From Spirochaetaceae bacterium (GTDB taxonomy: Bacteria; Spirochaetota; Spirochaetia; DSM-27196; Alkalispirochaetaceae): a DNA stretch of 40,818 nucleotides. This document shows, piece after piece, positions 33,451 through 40,818 of this stretch. Under the pieces are notes generated by a model, which was not told the origin of the DNA, did not search any database, and was given only the letters and a program-made list of their open reading frames with translations. The translations under genes and the position numbers were made by a program. The stretch lies in assembly GCA_007695175.1 (NCBI GenBank), contig REEH01000241.1, positions 1-40,818 on the forward strand, written 5' to 3'. Positions within the stretch are counted from its first letter, which is position 1, and each line of letters opens with the position of its first letter.

Positions 33451-34203
33451 TCACGAGTTAAATTGTACGATTGGACCGAAACTATCGACCTTCAAGGATG
33501 CACCACCTACGAGGGCTCCGTCAATATTATCGCGGCTCATAAGCCCCTTTACGTTGTCCGGTTTTACCGATCCACCGTACTGAATAACGATTTTTTCCGC
33601 TTCTTCGCTGTTATAGAGTTCCGTGAAGATGCGCCGGATCGTTCCATGTACGGAGTCGGCATCGTCGGGCGTGGCCGTTTTCCCCGTTCCTATGGCCCAG
33701 ACGGGCTCGTAGGCGATGGTTACTCTCGGAAGGAGTGAAGCGCCGATTTCGCGGAGTCCTCCCGCAAGCTGTTCCTCCACGACGGCATCCACCCGGCCCG
33801 CTTCCCGTTCCTCCAGGGTCTCCCCGACGCAGAGAATCACTTCCAGGCCTTCCTGGAGGGCAAGATGCACCTTCTCGTTTATGAGACCGTCCCCTTCGCC
33901 GTAGGAGTGGCGCCGCTCGGAATGTCCCAGAATAACGACCGTCGCTCCCGCATCCTTGAGCATCAGAGGAGATATCTCGCCGGTGTGCGCTCCGTTCAGG
34001 GCGGGGGCCATGTTCTGGGCCCCCACCATGATGTTGCTGCCCTGGAGAGTCACGGCCACCGTTTCGATGGCCGTAAAGGGCGGCGCCACCATGATACGGT
34101 GTTTCACCGGGGCCAGCAGTTCTCTCAGCTGCGCCGCCAGGTCCCGTGCCTCGGCGCGATTCATGTGCATTTTCCAGTTTCCCGCAATGTAGGGTGTTCG
34201 CAT
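33451..34203 (-). CDS. tpiA: Triose-phosphate isomerase
   Basis: 250 residues, full length. It interconverts dihydroxyacetone phosphate and glyceraldehyde 3-phosphate. Key elements: IAGNWKMHMN (Asn and Lys), VILGHSERRHSYGE (catalytic His), AYEPVWAIGTGKTATP (catalytic Glu) and the phosphate loop IQYGGSVKPDN. ATG at 34203 has AAAGGAGAGG about 8 nt upstream. It is the third gene of gap-pgk-tpiA. Confidence 0.98.
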   Translation of the reverse strand: MRTPYIAGNWKMHMNRAEARDLAAQLRELLAPVKHRIMVAPPFTAIETVAVTLQGSNIMVGAQNMAPALNGAHTGEISPLMLKDAGATVVILGHSERRHSYGEGDGLINEKVHLALQEGLEVILCVGETLEEREAGRVDAVVEEQLAGGLREIGASLLPRVTIAYEPVWAIGTGKTATPDDADSVHGTIRRIFTELYNSEEAEKIVIQYGGSVKPDNVKGLMSRDNIDGALVGGASLKVDSFGPIVQFNS

Positions 34204-34223
34204 GGACGTTCCTCTCCTTTTCT

Positions 34224-35402
34224 TCAGTCCTGCAGCGCCAGAATTCCCGGGAGCGTTTTGCCCTCCAGAAACTCAAGGGAGGCACCGCCACCGGTCGAGA
34301 CGTGGCTGAGCTTCTCGGCGATACCAAAGGTGTTTGCCGCGGCAACGCTGTCACCTCCGCCGACGACGCTGATCGCCCCGGATTCTGCTATGGCCAGAGC
34401 AATTTCCCTGGTACCGCGGGCGAAGTTCGCAAACTCGAAGACGCCCATGGGACCGTTCCAGACTATCGTGCGGGCGGAACGGATCGCCTCAAGGCAGAGA
34501 TCGATAGTTTTCGGTCCGATATCCATGCCCATCCGATCCGCGGGAACGGCGGCTCCCTCGATCGTCTCGGGGGTGGCCTTTTCATCGAAATCCGCCGCGA
34601 CCACATGATCGACCGGAAGTATGACGGAAACACCCTTTTTCTCCGCCGCCGCAAGAAACTGAGCGGCCGTATCCAGGTAATCCGGTTCCACAAGGCTCTT
34701 TCCAATCTCATGGCCCTGGGCCTTGAGAAAGGTATAGGCCATGCCGCCGCCGATCACCATGGATGCGCAGTTCGGCAGCAGGCTTTCCAGGACCGCGATC
34801 TTGGAAGAAACCTTGGCACCGCCGATAACGGCCACCATCGGTTTCTCCGGGTTGTCCAGTACGGGCTGGAAAAAGGAGATCTCCTTCTCGATCAGGAATC
34901 CCGCGCAGGAGGGGAGAAAACGGGTAACTCCCTCGGTTGAAGCGTGAGCGCGGTGGGCCGTTCCGAAGGCATCATTGACAAACACGTCGCCCAGGGCGGC
35001 GAGTCGTCGGGAAAAGGCCTCATCGTTATCCGTCTCCTCCTTGTGGAACCGCACGTTTTCCAGCAGGAGAACTTCGCCCGCCTTGAGAGATTTCGCCAGT
35101 GCTTCCACGGCATCACCCACGACGTCGGGAGCAATGGTCACCGGCAGCTTCAGCAGCTCTCCCAGTCGCGCCGCCACCGGGGCCAGACTGTACTTGGGGT
35201 CCCTTTCCCCCTTGGGGCGACCCAGATGACTCATGAGAATGAGTGAAGCGCCCTGGTCCAGGATGTACCTGATGGTGGGAATAGCCGCGCGAATGCGCGT
35301 GTCGTCAGTGATCGAACCCTCTTTCACCGGGACGTTGAAATCGGCTCGCATAAGGACTCGTTTGCCCCTGATATCGGTCTTCTTTATCGTTCTTAGTGCC
35401 AT
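34224..35402 (-). CDS. pgk: Phosphoglycerate kinase
   Basis: 392 residues, normal. It makes ATP from 1,3-bisphosphoglycerate. Family blocks: KRVLMRADFNVPVKEGSITDDTRIRAAIPT, LMSHLGRPKGE, LLENVRFHKEE, VAVIGGAKVSSKIAVLE, VWNGPMGVFEF and VVGGGDSVAAAN with the ATP-site GGGDS. ATG at 35402. An 88-bp gap with a strong hairpin separates it from gap, while tpiA follows after 20 nt. Confidence 0.98.
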   Translation of the reverse strand: MALRTIKKTDIRGKRVLMRADFNVPVKEGSITDDTRIRAAIPTIRYILDQGASLILMSHLGRPKGERDPKYSLAPVAARLGELLKLPVTIAPDVVGDAVEALAKSLKAGEVLLLENVRFHKEETDNDEAFSRRLAALGDVFVNDAFGTAHRAHASTEGVTRFLPSCAGFLIEKEISFFQPVLDNPEKPMVAVIGGAKVSSKIAVLESLLPNCASMVIGGGMAYTFLKAQGHEIGKSLVEPDYLDTAAQFLAAAEKKGVSVILPVDHVVAADFDEKATPETIEGAAVPADRMGMDIGPKTIDLCLEAIRSARTIVWNGPMGVFEFANFARGTREIALAIAESGAISVVGGGDSVAAANTFGIAEKLSHVSTGGGASLEFLEGKTLPGILALQD

Positions 35403-35450
35403 GTGGTACCTCCATGAGGCGGGATGTCGGACAGCAGGATCATGGGATTA

Positions 35451-35472
35451 CGCCCCCTCTTTCGAGGGGGCG
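35451..35472. repeat. Perfect 9-bp hairpin between gap and pgk
   Basis: CGCCCCCTC (35451-35459), a TTTC loop and GAGGGGGCG (35464-35472) form a strong stem. No T-tract follows on the minus strand, so it is more likely an mRNA-stability or processing element, or an attenuating structure, than a simple terminator. Confidence 0.7.
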
Positions 35473-35490
35473 CCGTTCCCGGGGTTACCT

Positions 35491-36557
<1,067 letters not shown>

Positions 36558-38543
36558 TTACGGCAGCCGGAAGAGGTGTTTCAGAAGTTCATGGACGCGT
36601 GACAAATGTTCTGCTTCCGCCGGAGGCGGAGGAGTCTCTACCGGGTCCGCCTCCGGTGCCCCCATACTGTACCGACCGATCGTCAGCGTGTCGGGCCCCT
36701 CCGGTACATATCGTACTTCCGCCAGCAGATCATCCAGAGCCGTCACGGTGCCGGATCCGATCCGTTCGCCCCGCGGAGCGGATCTGAAGAGGATCTCGTC
36801 CTCCAGCTCCAGACCGTCTATCGTGCCGAGGGAGATAAGAACGGTCTCGAAACGGCGGTCCAGCACGGTACCTACCGGTGTAATGCGGGCGGCCACTTCG
36901 CCGGCGAGATCTCGCAGGGCGCGCTCAAGACGACCCACTCCATCACGGACAACTGTCCGGGAGAAGAGTTCGGATCCGGTCTGCTGCTCCAGCAGCTGTG
37001 CTTCCAGGGCAACCTGGTGTTCCGCCACGCGAGCTTCCAGAAGGAGCACCAGTTGTGCCTCTTCCCGGCGTGCCGCGGCGAGCGACTGTACCGGATCCTC
37101 GAAACCCTCCCGCACCATCGTGATGGATATGTTCTGGGACGTCCTCAGGAGAGAAGCGAGATAATCGGCAACGAATCCTCCCGCCCCGGGTTCAAGGGTC
37201 TGCAGATCCTGTCGGTAAAAGATCGCCACCCTGCTCCGGGCACGCGGTGCGGTGAACTGGTCCACCTCCCAGCGGTCGGCCAGGGAGTCCCGGCGGAGCA
37301 TCCGGTAGGTCTCGATTCTTTCCCGTACATCCCTGTCGGAAACACCCATATCCACCAGGATTTCCAGCTCCTGCAGGTATCGGCCCCACAGGCCCTGCGC
37401 CAGGTACAGGTCGGCCAGGTTTCTCCGGAGAACGGTATCGAAGGGACTTATCTGCAGTCCCCGACGATAGTGGCGTTCCGCCTGACGGTGCAGGAACCGT
37501 GCTTCCAGCTCCCGCCCCGAGCGCCGGTATGCTCTCGCCGCGGCGGCCCGGAGTTCCGAATCGAGCGGTTCTTCCCGTATCAGGATACTCTCCCGGGCGA
37601 TGCCGGCAAGTTCGTAGTCCGGCCGTATGCGTTGCGCCCGCTCCCAGCTGGAGTAGGCCCGGGCGGTATCTCCCTTCCGCGCAGCCAGAACTCCCCGCGC
37701 GAACCAGGCTCGATGGTTTTCCGGATTCAGCGTAATCAGCTGTTCGTAGTGCGTGAACGCTTCCTCGTACAGTTCCTGAATGTAGGCGGCACGGGCGAGA
37801 AGCATCCATCCTTCCTCAAGATGAGGCGCCAGGGATACGGCATTGCGCGCATGGTACTCGGCCTGAAGGGCGTCTCCGCGCTCGATAGCGAGCCGGGCAG
37901 CCACAATCTGAACTGCCGGGATATTACCGTGGTAGTGAAGTGCTGCCGACAGGTATCGTTCCACCTGTTCCAGGTCGCCCCGGACCCAGGAGAATTCCAC
38001 CAGGGCGGCCAGGAGTTGCCGGTTTTCCGGAAACCGGCGCTCCAGCAGCCGCAGGCGATCGAGAGTACTCTCCGTAAGACCCTCCGAGAGGGAGAGAATG
38101 GCGCTGCCCACTTGAGCCTCCGGGTTGTAGGGTTCACGCTGGAGGACGCTCCGGTACACTCGCCTCGCCTCTTCAATACGGTCCGTGAGAACGAGCAGGC
38201 GCGCTTCCAGCAAGTCCAGAGCCGTGGCGGTGTGCCGCAGTTCCCGGGCCAGACGGATCTGTTCCCGGGCCTGCCCGTAGTCACCGAGCCAGATCAGTGC
38301 TTCCGCAAGCCCTACCCGTGCTTCCGCGTACCGGCTGTTGAGATTCAGGGCGCGACGGAAGGAATCGGCGCCCTGAAGGAGCACCTCCTCGTTCTGATCG
38401 GGAATCCCCCGACGAAGGGCTTCCCGGCCGTCCCGGTAGTACTGGGGCGCTGATTGTGCCTCAAGGGCGGGCGGAGAGAGGATGAGCGCCAATCCCGCGA
38501 GGGCACCGAAGAGCAGTGCCGGTCTACCGATCCGCACGATCAT
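36558..38543 (-). CDS. Large exported TPR protein of unknown function
   Basis: 661 residues from ATG 38543. Signal peptide (PALLFGALAGLALILSPPALEAQ), then TPR-like repeats from about 30 to 400 (for example ALIWLGDYGQAREQIRLARE, EEARRVYRSVLQREPYNPEA, ETHYEQLI-like AFTHYEQLITLNPENHRAWF, and RNLADLYLAQGLWGRYLQEL). The last 200 residues are beta-rich and resemble no family I know. GTG 38537 has GAGG at better spacing (6 nt) than the ATG, so that start is possible. The 5' end overlaps the CBS gene by 20 bp. A periplasmic scaffold is likely. Confidence 0.78.
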   Translation of the reverse strand: MIVRIGRPALLFGALAGLALILSPPALEAQSAPQYYRDGREALRRGIPDQNEEVLLQGADSFRRALNLNSRYAEARVGLAEALIWLGDYGQAREQIRLARELRHTATALDLLEARLLVLTDRIEEARRVYRSVLQREPYNPEAQVGSAILSLSEGLTESTLDRLRLLERRFPENRQLLAALVEFSWVRGDLEQVERYLSAALHYHGNIPAVQIVAARLAIERGDALQAEYHARNAVSLAPHLEEGWMLLARAAYIQELYEEAFTHYEQLITLNPENHRAWFARGVLAARKGDTARAYSSWERAQRIRPDYELAGIARESILIREEPLDSELRAAAARAYRRSGRELEARFLHRQAERHYRRGLQISPFDTVLRRNLADLYLAQGLWGRYLQELEILVDMGVSDRDVRERIETYRMLRRDSLADRWEVDQFTAPRARSRVAIFYRQDLQTLEPGAGGFVADYLASLLRTSQNISITMVREGFEDPVQSLAAARREEAQLVLLLEARVAEHQVALEAQLLEQQTGSELFSRTVVRDGVGRLERALRDLAGEVAARITPVGTVLDRRFETVLISLGTIDGLELEDEILFRSAPRGERIGSGTVTALDDLLAEVRYVPEGPDTLTIGRYSMGAPEADPVETPPPPAEAEHLSRVHELLKHLFRLP

Positions 38544-39318
38544 CCTCGGCCGGCCGGACAACAACTTTGATGGTACGGATTTTATGACCATCCATGTCCT
38601 GGACTATAAAGTCGAGATTCCGGAAACTCGCCTTCTCAAACTTGACTGGTATCTTCCCGAAAAGGTCGAAAACGAAACCACCGAGCGTATCGTAATCGTC
38701 ATCAGGCAGGCTGAGGCCGAGCGTTTCCCCCAGGTCCTCCAGGTTTATCCGGGCATCGCACAGGTAGGCGTGTTCACCGATCTCCAGCAGATCCTCCCGC
38801 TCATTGTCAAACTCGTCCTGGATGTCGCCTACGATTTCCTCGATTATGTCCTCCATACAGACCAGCCCGGAGACGCCACCATATTCGTCCACGGCCACCG
38901 CGATATGAACGCGCCGTCGTTTCATTTCTCTCAGAAGTCCGTCCAGGCGCTTGCTTTCCGGAACGAAGTAGGGCTTACGCAGCAGCTGGTCGATCCTGAT
39001 TTCCTCGCCGTTGGTTATGTACTGCAGAAGGTCTTTTGCGTAAAGCATACCCACCACGTTATCGATCGTCTCCTTGTACACGGGAAAACGGGAATGACCC
39101 GTCTCCGATATGAGGGAAACCAGCTCCTCCGTGTTCATGTCGAGACTGAGGAAGACGGAGTCGATCCGCGGTACCATCACCTCCTTGACGTTTGTGTCCG
39201 CCAGGCCGTATACGCCCTTGATCATTTCCCGCGTTTCCGGATGCAGTGCTGCCTGGCCTGATCGTCCCGTTCCGCTACGGAAGGGCAGAAAGTATCGCCA
39301 GAAGCCGGTGGTTTTCAA
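38524..39318 (-). CDS. CBS-domain protein of the CorC/HlyC group
   Basis: 264 residues. Two CBS motifs (KEVMVPRIDSVFLSLDMNTEELVSLI with HSRFPVYKETIDNVVGMLYAKDLL, and a second with VHIAVAVDEYGGVSGLVCMEDIIEEIVGDI), then a CorC/HlyC-type C-terminal domain (INLEDLGETLGLSLPDDDYDTLGGFVFDLF). Proteins of this kind lack membrane helices and are linked to Mg/Co export or to ybeY operons. The start codon is TTG 39318, overlapping the ybeY stop as TTGA; this makes a coupled start likely. The phoH-ybeY-corC order is common in bacteria. Confidence 0.9.
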   Translation of the reverse strand: MKTTGFWRYFLPFRSGTGRSGQAALHPETREMIKGVYGLADTNVKEVMVPRIDSVFLSLDMNTEELVSLISETGHSRFPVYKETIDNVVGMLYAKDLLQYITNGEEIRIDQLLRKPYFVPESKRLDGLLREMKRRRVHIAVAVDEYGGVSGLVCMEDIIEEIVGDIQDEFDNEREDLLEIGEHAYLCDARINLEDLGETLGLSLPDDDYDTLGGFVFDLFGKIPVKFEKASFRNLDFIVQDMDGHKIRTIKVVVRPAEDDRADR

Positions 39319-39761
39319 AACAGACGCTCCTCGACCGTTTGCAAAAGTTCCTCCTGCAACTGTAGCATGGGTTCCGCCATCAAATCATCGGTCTGGTGCC
39401 GATGTCCCAGGAGATGGAGTATTCCATGCACGGTAACGCGCCGCAGTTCCTCCTCGGCGGTTACGTGGAAAAGGGGTGCCTGCCGCCCCACCTGTGCCAG
39501 ATCGATCACAAGATCGCCCATCGGCCCCGTTTCTTCGGGGGGGTCATCGCCAAAGGAAAGGACGTCCGTAGGCTCATCGATAGCCCGGAACCGCTTGTTG
39601 AGGTCCTGCATTGTGGGATCGTCGGTGATCAGTACCGAGAGCTCCCGGTTTTCCACCCCCAGGAGCGCCAGTACCGCGTGAATATACGTAGCCAGAGCGG
39701 CCAGCCAGGAGGGAGAATCCCCCGGTTCCGCCCGAATCTCCACGGTATTACCGCTCTTCAT
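39315..39761 (-). CDS. ybeY: Endoribonuclease YbeY
   Basis: 148 residues. YbeY is a zinc-dependent RNase needed for 16S rRNA 3' maturation and ribosome quality control. The metal site VTVHGILHLLGHRHQ holds His at the three expected positions (HGxLHxxGxxH), with an extra His between; ELSVLITDDPTMQDLNKRFR and PTDVLSFGDD are further family blocks. ATG 39761 overlaps the phoH 3' end by 14 bp. Confidence 0.96.
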   Translation of the reverse strand: MKSGNTVEIRAEPGDSPSWLAALATYIHAVLALLGVENRELSVLITDDPTMQDLNKRFRAIDEPTDVLSFGDDPPEETGPMGDLVIDLAQVGRQAPLFHVTAEEELRRVTVHGILHLLGHRHQTDDLMAEPMLQLQEELLQTVEERLF

Positions 39762-40701
39762 CGTAGGCTCGGATAATTTTCTGCACCAGGACGCTGCGTA
39801 CCACGTCCTCCCGTCCGAGACGGGTGATACCTACTTCCGGGATATCCCGCAGGATGCCCGCCGCGTGGAGCAGCCCCGATCGCGTACGCTTCGGAAGATC
39901 CACCTGCGTCACGTCTCCGTTGACGACGGCGGTGGTGTTTTCTCCGATGCGGGTGAGAAACATCTTCATCTGTTCCACCGTGGTGTTCTGCGCTTCGTCC
40001 AGGATGACGTAGCAGTCCCGCAGACTGCGACCGCGCATGTACGCCAGGGGTGCTATTTCAATCAGATTCTGGTCGTAGAGCCGCCGGACGATATCGGTGG
40101 GCAGCAACGCCTCGATCGCATCGTACAGCGGCCTCAGATAGGGGCTGATCTTCTGTGCCAGATCGCCCGGCAGAAAACCCAGACTCTCTCCCGCTTCAAC
40201 CACGGGGCGGGTAAGAAGCAGTTTTCGCTTGCGCTTGGAGAGGAGCTCCTGCAGGGCGTGCGCGACGGCAAGATAGGTCTTGCCCGTTCCGGCCGGTCCG
40301 ATAAGGAAGGAGAGTTCCTTCGTCTGAAGGCTTTCGAGAACGGCTGCCTGCCGGGGAGAGCGGGGAAAAACCCGCGTCCCCGCCAGGGGAATCTCCACGC
40401 AGGTGCGCTTCATTTTTTCCAGGGACGCTCCGTTGTCCCGTACCAGGTCCTGATACAGCGCTTTGATGAGTCCCGGATCAGGGTCCCGCTCCTGTCGCGC
40501 CTGATCCTGCAGCTCCTCCAGAAGAGTCAGAAACCGCTGCTGACGCTCCGGGTCGGCACTGTCCAGAATGACCTCGTTGCCCCGGACGAGGACAGGCGCC
40601 GCAAAGAGTTCTCCCAGATACCGGATGTTTCGATCGTTCGCTCCGCAGATTCTCTGCAGAATAACGCTGTCCGAGAGAACAAGCGTTGTGCTATCTGACA
40701 A
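39748..40701 (-). CDS. phoH: PhoH-family ATPase
   Basis: 317 residues. The Walker A GPAGTGKTYLA and Walker B VILDEAQN place it in the PhoH P-loop family, with the N-terminal KH-like/Jag region before it (about 1-110) and the usual LLTRPVVEAGESLGFLPGDL and MKMFLTRIGENTTAVVNGDVTQVDLP blocks. The biochemical role is RNA-related, often with YbeY. The start is TTG 40701, with GGAG 5 nt upstream; no ATG or GTG fits the family length. It is the first gene of the phoH-ybeY-CBS-TPR operon. Confidence 0.95.
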   Translation of the reverse strand: MSDSTTLVLSDSVILQRICGANDRNIRYLGELFAAPVLVRGNEVILDSADPERQQRFLTLLEELQDQARQERDPDPGLIKALYQDLVRDNGASLEKMKRTCVEIPLAGTRVFPRSPRQAAVLESLQTKELSFLIGPAGTGKTYLAVAHALQELLSKRKRKLLLTRPVVEAGESLGFLPGDLAQKISPYLRPLYDAIEALLPTDIVRRLYDQNLIEIAPLAYMRGRSLRDCYVILDEAQNTTVEQMKMFLTRIGENTTAVVNGDVTQVDLPKRTRSGLLHAAGILRDIPEVGITRLGREDVVRSVLVQKIIRAYDEER

Positions 40702-40722
40702 TCCTGCTCCTTATACAATTGT

Positions 40723-40752
40723 AGTATAGAGAGACTGTTTGTGCCGGGTCAA
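40723..40752 (-). promoter_or_regulatory. Sigma70 promoter of the phoH operon
   Basis: TTGACC (40752-40747, minus strand), an 18-bp spacer and TATACT (40728-40723). Transcription would start near 40716, giving a short leader that includes the GGAG ribosome binding site of phoH. Confidence 0.75.
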
Positions 40753-40767
40753 GCGTACTCAATCCAG

Positions 40768-40813
40768 GTGTTCTCAAAGTGAAGGGGACAAGTCCCCTTC
40801 ACTTTGAGAACAC
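40768..40813. repeat. Perfect 22-bp inverted repeat at the window edge
   Basis: The left arm (40768-40789) begins GTGTTCTCAAAG, and the right arm (40792-40813) is its exact reverse complement; only AA separates them. The centre reads AGGGGACAAGTCCCCT. The arms end at 40768 and 40813 because the next bases do not pair. It could be a REP-type or MITE-like palindrome or a strong terminator-like hairpin; it lies upstream of the phoH promoter. What is to the right is unseen. Confidence 0.9.
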
Positions 40814-40818
40814 GCCAT

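Noticed and set aside
36606..38453. Plus-strand open frame of 615 codons opposite the TPR gene
   Set aside because: No signal peptide, domain or ribosome binding site; the minus-strand TPR repeats explain the region.

Overview
This is a high-GC bacterial chromosomal window made almost entirely of housekeeping genes. The likeliest source is a free-living spirochaete (Spirochaetales, outside the low-GC host-restricted lineages). I infer this from many lineage-type lipoproteins and TPR proteins, a PEGA/SUMF1-like protein, a SPOR-TPR protein, the tpiA-pgk pairing and the style of the envelope genes. It is an inference from family resemblance, not a database result. No phage, insertion sequence, plasmid gene, CRISPR array or recognisable defence system is visible.

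Layout. 1-1907: the 5' end of a TamB/AsmA-like envelope gene diverges from tmk and a small Tyr/Trp-rich exported protein. 1933-8710 (minus): lepB, a lepB paralogue and hemW, then yebC-ruvC-ruvA-ruvB-queA. 8795-12051 (plus): a PEGA/SUMF1-like membrane protein, smpB, an inositol-monophosphatase-family gene, then the tmRNA gene ssrA with its own promoter and terminator. SmpB and tmRNA, the two parts of trans-translation, are thus almost adjacent. 12123-13607: an M48 lipoprotein protease and a nitroreductase. 13650-17911 (minus): guaB-purA-guaA, the two branches from IMP to GMP and AMP. 17977-25804: a divergent lipoprotein gene, a TPR-SPOR gene with a lapA-like gene, a folE2 - purH(N) - purH(C) operon with PurH split in two, then an exported barrel-like protein and a lipoprotein. 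25814-36492 (minus): twelve head-to-tail genes, gap-pgk-tpiA-secG-hypothetical-dnaJ-like-surA-like-nusB-TPR-map-htrA-phosphoribosyltransferase. 36558-40701 (minus): phoH-ybeY-CBS/CorC-like-TPR. The window ends in a perfect 22-bp inverted repeat.

How the genes work together. Three clusters concern purines (purH halves, guaB/purA/guaA, phosphoribosyltransferase), with folE2 linking GTP to folate or queuosine and queA acting late in queuosine synthesis. A second theme is protein export and quality control: two signal peptidases, SecG, a SurA-like chaperone, HtrA, an M48 protease, SmpB/tmRNA, YbeY, methionine aminopeptidase and a J-protein. Translational coupling is very common, with many 4-bp ATGA/GTGA/TTGA overlaps.

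Most notable observations: (i) six genes have a sigma70-type promoter whose -10 box ends only 5-11 nt before the start codon, so leaderless mRNAs are predicted; (ii) guaB and a divergent lipoprotein gene have superimposed -35 boxes; (iii) the second signal-peptidase-like protein lacks the general-base lysine; (iv) thymidylate kinase has Thr in place of the P-loop Lys; (v) PurH is split with translational coupling; (vi) the right edge carries the long perfect palindrome. I found no convincing previously undescribed multi-gene system.
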